Shown in pieces: positions 58,498 to 64,000 of a stretch of 64,000 bases of DNA. The notes beneath the pieces are model-generated. The model did no database searches. It was not told the DNA's origin and saw only the letters and a program-made list of their open reading frames with translations. The DNA comes from Listeria ilorinensis (lineage in GTDB: Bacteria > Bacillota > Bacilli > Lactobacillales > Listeriaceae), in the NCBI RefSeq assembly GCF_913566895.1, contig NZ_CAJYCN010000009.1:1-64000 (forward strand), given 5' to 3'. How positions within the stretch are numbered: the stretch's first letter is position 1; every line of letters starts with the position of its first letter. Both the position numbers and the translations under genes were made by a program.

Positions 58498-60732
58498 TTA
58501 GCGTACTTCTTTCAAATGATAAATCGTCGACTGAAAATCTCCACTGACATGCATCTGTTCATGGTTCACTCCATTGAATTGATACGGCTTCTTAAGACCA
58601 ATCTCTTTCAACATGCTACCTGTGACCTGTTCTGTCTGATTGATCCAATAGGTTTTCGTTTGATCGATCATTGGAATTTTCAGATACTCGATATTCGCTG
58701 GATTGGCCTGCGCTAATTTGCGATAAAAGCCGATCAGCCACTCGCTTTTATCCTGATTACAAACTCCCCACGCTACTTCATTTGTTGTATCTTCTACTGA
58801 AAGCAGTTGGAAAAATGTGCCATGCGTCAGCAAACTACGATGCTGTTTATAAAATTGAATATTGGCTTGGATCGCTTGCTTTTCTGTATCCTTTAATTGG
58901 GTCACATCCAGTTCATAACCAAGGGGACCGAACAAACACACCTCCTGACGCATTTTCAGTGAAGTATAGCGATCCATTTGATGGTTGGGACTGGTGGAAA
59001 CATGATTACTAAACGACGAGAGTGGATAACCTAGCAATGTGCCGGACTGGATGGCCAGCCGTTCTACCGCATCGCTGTCATCACTCGGCCAAATCTGCGG
59101 ACTGTAAAACAAGATGCCTAAGTCATAACGACCGCCACCACCTGCACACCCTTCGATCAAAATATCCGGAAAATCCGTCAAGATCCTTTCATACAAATGA
59201 TAGACGCCCAAAATATACCGATGGAAAAATTCTGTCTGCGGTCGCCCAGTTGTTTTCAAATAAGTCGAATAGGCTTCCGTGATATTCCGGTTCATATCCC
59301 ATTTGATATATTCGAGCTGCGTTTCTTCTATGATCGTTTTCATCTGTGCGTAGATTGCTTCTACGACTTCCGGGTTGGAAAAATCCAGCACATACTGTCC
59401 ACGCCCAAAAGCAGCCCGTTCATAAGGATGCCGGACGACCCATTCGGGATGTTTTTCATAGAGATGACTGTCCGGCGAGATCATTTCCGGCTCAAACCAA
59501 ATTCCAAGCTGCAATCCCATCTGATGGATCTGTTCAGCAAACGCCTTGATACCATTCGGGAATTTCCGCGTATCTACAAACCAGTCCCCCAGCGAACTGC
59601 GATCATCATCCCGCTGTCCAAACCAACCATCATCTAATACAAAACATTCCATACCTAGTGCTTGACCCTCTTCAGCCAAAGTTACTAATTTCTCCTGATC
59701 GAATTCAAAATAGGTAGCTTCCCAGTTGTTGAATACGATCGGGCGGGGTTTCTCAGCCCATTTTCGATCAATCACATATTGTTCAGTAAAACGAGCAGCC
59801 TCATTCGCTAAACCATTCAGCCCTCTGTCGCTATAAAACAGCACAGCTTCCGGCGTTTGAAAAATTTCTTCCGGTTCCAGTTGCCAGCTAAAATGCGTAG
59901 GATGTATCCCGACCATAAAACGAGTCCGCTGCCATTCATCCACTTCCGCCTGCGCCAAAAAATTACCCGAATAGATAAGATTGGTGCCGTAAACCTGTCC
60001 ATCATTCAATGTCGCCTGTTTATGCGCCAATGCTGTAAAAGGATTGTGCTGATGTCCCGATGCTCCCTTCAATGAGCCAATCGATACAGTTCCCTGCTCT
60101 AGAGATCGGCGCTTGACATGCCGCTCCTTTAACCATGCGCCCGAAAGATGGATAAATTCATAATCCGCACTCGGCAATTCCAAAACACCACTCAGCATCT
60201 TATTTAACTGAATATCCCGATCTCCCTTATTTCTTAACACCTGACTTTTAGCAATCGCAGATGAATCAGCAAAAATCGAGAAAGAAAGTTCCAATGCCAA
60301 CTGATGGTCAGCATCCGTCATATGAATGATCAAGGTCTCCGCCTCACCTGAGTATGCATAACTTGCCGGCCGACCAAGCGACCGTTCTTTCACCGCAGTC
60401 TGTTCATAGCCTGCATACTGGAAGTCTAAATACCACAATTCATCCGCAACCTGAATATCAAGCGCGCCTTCCTTAAAATCAGATGTGCCATAGACAGGAT
60501 ATTCCTGACTACGATCAGCCAATGTGAACAAGCCACTGTCTGGCGAGAATTTTACAGTTCCTGCCGATTTATTTTCACGCTCTAAAAAGTAGGCCAAGTC
60601 ATGAGCTGTGATCGCTCCTAGTGAGCCCCCATAATACAAGTGTCCTAATTGTTGATTTTCCATTATATAAAAAATATAGCTGATCTTCTCATTATATAAA
60701 TGAAAAATTTTCTCGTTCAATATCTCTATCAT
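58498..60732 (-). CDS. GH36 alpha-galactosidase
   Basis: The ATG at 60732 is used (AAAGG twelve bases upstream; a TTG three codons earlier is possible). The 744-residue cytoplasmic enzyme has the GH36 N-terminal beta-sandwich (FHLYNEKISYIFYIMENQQLGHLYYG) and a catalytic barrel with WFEPEMISPDS, nucleophile aspartate in KWDMNRN (near 475) and acid/base in SDDSDAVERL (near 550). It removes alpha-1,6-galactose from raffinose- or melibiose-type sugars. Twenty-one bases separate it from the beta-galactosidase gene. Confidence 0.95.
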   Translation of the reverse strand: MIEILNEKIFHLYNEKISYIFYIMENQQLGHLYYGGSLGAITAHDLAYFLERENKSAGTVKFSPDSGLFTLADRSQEYPVYGTSDFKEGALDIQVADELWYLDFQYAGYEQTAVKERSLGRPASYAYSGEAETLIIHMTDADHQLALELSFSIFADSSAIAKSQVLRNKGDRDIQLNKMLSGVLELPSADYEFIHLSGAWLKERHVKRRSLEQGTVSIGSLKGASGHQHNPFTALAHKQATLNDGQVYGTNLIYSGNFLAQAEVDEWQRTRFMVGIHPTHFSWQLEPEEIFQTPEAVLFYSDRGLNGLANEAARFTEQYVIDRKWAEKPRPIVFNNWEATYFEFDQEKLVTLAEEGQALGMECFVLDDGWFGQRDDDRSSLGDWFVDTRKFPNGIKAFAEQIHQMGLQLGIWFEPEMISPDSHLYEKHPEWVVRHPYERAAFGRGQYVLDFSNPEVVEAIYAQMKTIIEETQLEYIKWDMNRNITEAYSTYLKTTGRPQTEFFHRYILGVYHLYERILTDFPDILIEGCAGGGGRYDLGILFYSPQIWPSDDSDAVERLAIQSGTLLGYPLSSFSNHVSTSPNHQMDRYTSLKMRQEVCLFGPLGYELDVTQLKDTEKQAIQANIQFYKQHRSLLTHGTFFQLLSVEDTTNEVAWGVCNQDKSEWLIGFYRKLAQANPANIEYLKIPMIDQTKTYWINQTEQVTGSMLKEIGLKKPYQFNGVNHEQMHVSGDFQSTIYHLKEVR

Positions 60733-60796
60733 CGTCTTCAAACCTTTTCTTCAAAACTAATTCGTTGCGTTTTCAGGAGAATCAAACCTGCTTTTC

Positions 60797-61240
60797 TCAC
60801 TGCTGCAATGCCAATTCATCCAAATATTTCATGCGCTTGGCAATACCGCGATTATAAAAGAACTTATACAACAAGCCCATTACCATGAAACTATATTGAC
60901 TTCTTGCTTTGTCAAATGTATTTTGTTCCGAATAGACCAATTGGCAGACACCTGCTTTATTCGTCAAGAACTCATAGGTCTGCAAAATCTCTCCTGATAA
61001 ATAAGCCGTTTTAAATTGGATACGCTGCTCAGGAATGATTTCCTTGATTTCCATCGTACTTTCAACTACCCCGCGCATTTTTGTCGACAAGTAACAAGTG
61101 ATTTTTGTTCCTTGTTCCAATTCTACAATCGAAGGATCCGCTTTTTGGAAATATGTCAGCTGTTCTTTTAAAAGTATTTGATAAACGGCTTCCCGTGCAG
61201 CTTTGATCTGATACTTATAACTTAAAGTATCTGTCCGCAT
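60797..61240 (-). CDS. DUF3284-family protein of the PTS operon
   Basis: The 147-residue protein has the DUF3284 pattern: a START-like small fold beginning KYQIKAAREAVYQILLKEQL and ending YKFFYNRGIAKRMKYLDELA. DUF3284 genes are found almost only in cellobiose-type PTS operons of Firmicutes, where their role is unknown. Here it lies between EIIC and the alpha-galactosidase. Confidence 0.85.
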   Translation of the reverse strand: MRTDTLSYKYQIKAAREAVYQILLKEQLTYFQKADPSIVELEQGTKITCYLSTKMRGVVESTMEIKEIIPEQRIQFKTAYLSGEILQTYEFLTNKAGVCQLVYSEQNTFDKARSQYSFMVMGLLYKFFYNRGIAKRMKYLDELALQQ

Positions 61241-61279
61241 GGCATTCCTCTCCTTTTCTCCATCAAATTAAAAGGCGTT

Positions 61280-62572
61280 TTATACTTCTTTTTGCTCTTC
61301 TGCTTTTTCTTCTTTCAAGAACTCACCATCCATCGCAATCAAGAACGGCAGCCAAATCAAGGTCATCACAATCAATGTGACAAGCTGCAAAATCGCCCCT
61401 GCAATCGAACCGGTGCCAAGCCAACCTGAAAGAAATACTGGTGTCGTCCAAACAACCGTCGCTCCGATCGGCCGAGGTACCAGTCCCACCGCAATCGCAA
61501 AATAAGAAATCGTTGTTGAAGCAAGTGGTGCCAACACCCATGGAATGAACGCGATCGGATTCATCACGACCGGTAGCCCAAAGGTCATCGGTTCAGAAAC
61601 ATTAAATACAGATGGTGCAATAATCGTTTTCATCATCGTCTTCATTCGAACAGATCGAGCAATAAAGAATGCCATCGTAAGTGAAATCCCTAGTTGCATC
61701 CCCTGATTAACGAAAACGCCCATGAAAGTCGTATTGATGATATTTGGCAATTGTTCTGCCCCAGCTTGGTAGGCTTCATAGTTTTGAATCGCCAAAGCAC
61801 TCATGATCGGGTCAATGATCGCATTGATGACTAGAGTACCGTGGATCCCGAACCACCAGAAGAATTGTGTAAAGAACACGGCTACCAAAATTGCCGGTAA
61901 AGTACCACCAAGCCCCATAAGCGGCTGTTGCAACAGCTCATAAACAAAATCAACCGCGTTTCCCCAAGAAGTAAAGGTAAAGAGATAACGAATCAAGTTG
62001 AACAAGAATAAAGGTGCTGCCCCTGGAATGATCGCAACAAACGAATCGGCAATCATTGGCGGTACAGAATCAGGCATTTTGATCGTGATATTCGCCCGAC
62101 TAATCCGGCTGTAAATCTCTGTTGCGATGATCGCCGTCAAGATCCCTACGAACATCCCTTCCGCTCCCAGTTTAGAAATCGGAATAAACGTACCGAATTT
62201 GTCATCTGTTCCATAAGGCAATAACATCAGAAACGAAGATAATGAAATCGCACCAGCAAAAAGCTGCGACTGCTTATAATGACCTGCTAACTGATAGCCG
62301 ATCCCAAAAACGATAAAAAGTGCTGAAATACTCATCGTAGCATTGCTTACAGGGCCAAAAAATTCATTTAAGAATTGATTAAACCAGTCAGGCAGATAAC
62401 CTGCAAAACCAAATGTAGTCGGCAGGTTTTGAATAATAATCATAATCGAAGCAAACATCGTGGCTGGAAACGCCATCATAAAACCGTCCCGCAAACTCAA
62501 TAAATAACGATTATTCGCAATTAGTGATGCAGCAGGAACCATTTTTTCCGAAATTTTATCAATAAATTTCAT
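61280..62572 (-). CDS. PTS lactose/cellobiose-family EIIC permease
   Basis: The 430-residue membrane protein has about ten hydrophobic segments and the cellobiose-type EIIC features: MVPAASLIANNRYLLSLRDGFM at the N-terminus, FWWFGIHGT and NVSEPMTFGLPVVMNP, the conserved substrate region. It imports and allows phosphorylation of a disaccharide. It is the first gene behind the operon promoter. Confidence 0.94.
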   Translation of the reverse strand: MKFIDKISEKMVPAASLIANNRYLLSLRDGFMMAFPATMFASIMIIIQNLPTTFGFAGYLPDWFNQFLNEFFGPVSNATMSISALFIVFGIGYQLAGHYKQSQLFAGAISLSSFLMLLPYGTDDKFGTFIPISKLGAEGMFVGILTAIIATEIYSRISRANITIKMPDSVPPMIADSFVAIIPGAAPLFLFNLIRYLFTFTSWGNAVDFVYELLQQPLMGLGGTLPAILVAVFFTQFFWWFGIHGTLVINAIIDPIMSALAIQNYEAYQAGAEQLPNIINTTFMGVFVNQGMQLGISLTMAFFIARSVRMKTMMKTIIAPSVFNVSEPMTFGLPVVMNPIAFIPWVLAPLASTTISYFAIAVGLVPRPIGATVVWTTPVFLSGWLGTGSIAGAILQLVTLIVMTLIWLPFLIAMDGEFLKEEKAEEQKEV

Positions 62573-62624
62573 ATTGCTATTCTCCCTTGCACTATTTTTT
62601 TCAGCTGATTGAGCTGAAACGCAT

Positions 62625-62674
62625 TGTAAACGTTTACTTGAATAAGTATAATTGTTTAGTTAATGTTTACACAA
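62625..62674 (-). promoter_or_regulatory. Promoter and LacI/CcpA-type operator of the PTS-galactosidase operon
   Basis: The near-perfect palindrome TGTAAACGTTTAC (62625-62637) matches LacI-family and cre operators. Just upstream on the minus strand is a -10 TATACT (62645-62650) and a -35-like TTGTGT (62669-62674) with an 18-base spacer, so the operator covers the transcription start. A second half-site (TGTAAAC-like) lies around 62664-62671. Confidence 0.75.
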
Positions 62675-62704
62675 GAGTTTTTTAAAATTTTTTTACTTCA
62701 TTGA

Positions 62705-63733
62705 TTAAACTTCTTTCACAGATTCCCGCAAACGCAGTTCACTACCACAAACAACACGAATGGGCATGGTCCGCTCTTTCAAGATACGCTCTTTAGCCAT
62801 ACGCACAGCAATACGTCCCACTTCTTCTGCATTCATTCGAACACTGGAAAGCGCTGGAATCATGAATTTTGACATTTCATTGTCGTCAAAACTGATAATC
62901 GAAATGTCTTCAGGAATGGACAGCCCGGCCTCACTGATTGCTCGGTAAACCCCTACGGATAAAGGATCACTACCCACAACGAGTGCAGTAGGTCTATTTT
63001 CTTCATTTAAGAGTTTCGCTGCAAGTTGGAGCCCTGTTTCCGTTTTCCAGGAGCCTTGCAACACACGAATATATGCCTCTAAATTATGCAGTTTCATCCA
63101 TTCGATATAGCTCATTGCCCTCACTTCATCCTGACTGTATAGTACATCCCCTTCCGCCGTCACACAACTGCTGCTACCGCCAATAAAAGCAATATTTTGA
63201 TGCCCTTTCTCATATAAGACATCCAGTATCTCCCGTGTTTTGGTAGCAAAATCTGTTTGAATACAGTCAAACTGCGGATTTTTCGAGTAATTATCGACCA
63301 AAATCAGGTTGGGATTTAATTGACTCACATATTCAGTGGCCTCTTTCGTCATTTCACTGATCATAATGACCGCCCCATAACGTTTTAGCTGATCCCAATC
63401 CTTTTTCTCGTCTCGCATCCGAAAGGCTTGAATCGTTTTCAAACGCCACTTGGCCGCTTCCTGCTCGATCCCACGCCTAATATCCCGAAAATAGGGATCA
63501 TCAAATTCCGACTGCGCATTGTGACGCACGATCAAGCCAATCGTTAAATCATCTCCAACACTGCGAGTTCCACGCTTATTTTTATCTGTTGAATAATTCA
63601 AACTGTTAGCAATCTCAATCACTCGCTGACGTGTATTCTCATTGATGCTAAAAGCAGGATCATTATTTAAAATTCTGGAAACACTGGCAGCTGATACACC
63701 CGCCATTTGTGCAATATCACGAATACTTGTCAT
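62705..63733 (-). CDS. LacI-family transcriptional regulator of the galactoside operon
   Basis: The 342-residue protein starts at the ATG at 63733, seven bases after GAGGG; an earlier TTG is too close to that site. The LacI helix-turn-helix is plain (TSIRDIAQMAGVSAASVSRILN), followed by a periplasmic-binding-protein-like sensor domain (GLIVRHNAQSEF, ALVVGSDPLSVGVYRAISEAGLSIPEDISIISFDDNEMSKF). It resembles MelR/GalR-type regulators and is encoded directly upstream of the operon it probably represses. Confidence 0.93.
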   Translation of the reverse strand: MTSIRDIAQMAGVSAASVSRILNNDPAFSINENTRQRVIEIANSLNYSTDKNKRGTRSVGDDLTIGLIVRHNAQSEFDDPYFRDIRRGIEQEAAKWRLKTIQAFRMRDEKKDWDQLKRYGAVIMISEMTKEATEYVSQLNPNLILVDNYSKNPQFDCIQTDFATKTREILDVLYEKGHQNIAFIGGSSSCVTAEGDVLYSQDEVRAMSYIEWMKLHNLEAYIRVLQGSWKTETGLQLAAKLLNEENRPTALVVGSDPLSVGVYRAISEAGLSIPEDISIISFDDNEMSKFMIPALSSVRMNAEEVGRIAVRMAKERILKERTMPIRVVCGSELRLRESVKEV

Positions 63734-63799
63734 GGTCAATCCCTCACATTTGTTTATCTTTTACTAAATAATAGTAACATATATTAATTCAAAAGCCCA

Positions 63800-63850
63800 T
63801 CTCACTTTATTACAAAAAAATAAGCCTCCGTTAAGCAGGAGACTTATTAT
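63800..63850. terminator. Terminator between the YeiH-like and LacI genes
   Basis: AATAAG-CTCC and GGAG-CTTATT pair around GTTAAGCA, with a T-run on the minus strand, directly behind the stop of the gene cut by the window edge. Confidence 0.75.
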
Positions 63851-63853
63851 TAT

Positions 63854-64000
63854 TTAGAAAAAGACTTTCGCCATAACGATTGCAAAACCGAGCAGAATAA
63901 CCGATCCCATTGTGGCTGCTAAAAATACCTTGCCGCCTTTTTCAATAATGACTTTAAAATTGACACTCATACCCAGCGCCGCCATTGCCATACCTAAAAA
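63854..64000 (-). CDS. YeiH/UPF0324-type membrane protein (C-terminal end only)
   Basis: Only the last 48 codons are in the window: FLGMAMAALGMSVNFKVIIE, then a final hydrophobic segment (VFLAATMGSVILLGFAIVMAKVFF). The MAALGMSVNF pattern is that of the last segments of the YeiH putative sulfate-exporter family. The identification rests on this short piece. Confidence 0.6.
   Translation of the reverse strand, partial: FLGMAMAALGMSVNFKVIIEKGGKVFLAATMGSVILLGFAIVMAKVFF

Overview
The window looks like a chromosomal segment of a Listeria-type Firmicute, probably one of the environmental Listeriaceae. The main argument is gene order. Reading leftwards, ugpC/msmX, nrdD-nrdG, metNIQ next to an aminotransferase, walR-walK-walH-walI-walJ, htrA and rlmH appear in the order I remember for the lmo0278-lmo0293 block of L. 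monocytogenes (from memory, not searched). Other hints are a FrdA-like flavinylated lipoprotein, an internalin-like leucine-rich-repeat protein, and S-box, Gram-positive NrdR and Fur-type regulation. Base composition looks higher in GC than L. monocytogenes. Two islands (about 3.4-5.2 kb and 49-51 kb) are clearly more AT-rich than their neighbours.

Layout. 1-1.3 kb: N-terminal part of a secreted LRR protein. 1.4-3.4 kb: a CorA transporter and a DUF2975/XRE pair. 3.4-5.1 kb: an AT-rich two-gene unit that looks like a Kiwa anti-phage system (kwaA-kwaB). 5.2-9.5 kb: a flavinylated fumarate-reductase-like lipoprotein divergent from a YesM/YesN-type two-component system. 10-13.9 kb: a Fur-box-preceded YbaN protein and two ABC exporter half-transporters. 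13.9-15.7 kb: a cupin/CMD pair and a PAS chemoreceptor-like protein. 15.8-18.1 kb: an AAA ATPase, an unknown small protein and an Mrr restriction enzyme placed directly behind rlmH. 18.6-19.3 kb: a dense cluster of DnaA boxes. 19.3-27.3 kb: a PfpI-like protein, htrA and the wal operon. 27.6-29.9 kb: a secreted GH30 glycosidase and tRNA-Asp.

30-35 kb: methionine uptake and salvage (mtnE divergent from an S-box riboswitch, metQNI and an MtnU-like amidase). 35-38 kb: anaerobic ribonucleotide reductase under two NrdR boxes. 38-45 kb: an MsmX-type ATPase, then a compact operon with a PadR regulator, a HAD phosphatase, an Hsp90-family chaperone and two paralogous TPR-like proteins. 45-49 kb: GNAT, HAD and a GH1 6-phospho-beta-glucosidase. 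49-51.2 kb: an AT-rich remnant with a membrane protein and a gene broken by two frameshifts. 51.5-56 kb: an OhrR-like regulator with a DUF5692 membrane protein, a frameshifted GNAT gene, a fused OppB/OppC-type permease and a second GNAT. 56-63.7 kb: a LacI-regulated operon of PTS IIC and IIB components with alpha- and beta-galactosidases. The right edge cuts a YeiH-type membrane protein.

The most notable items are the Kiwa-like pair, the DnaA-box cluster away from any dnaA gene in view, the Hsp90-TPR operon, the OhrR-like regulator whose usual cysteine position is serine, and the restriction/ATPase genes behind rlmH. Start codons were chosen from Shine-Dalgarno spacing where possible, so several differ from the longest open frame.
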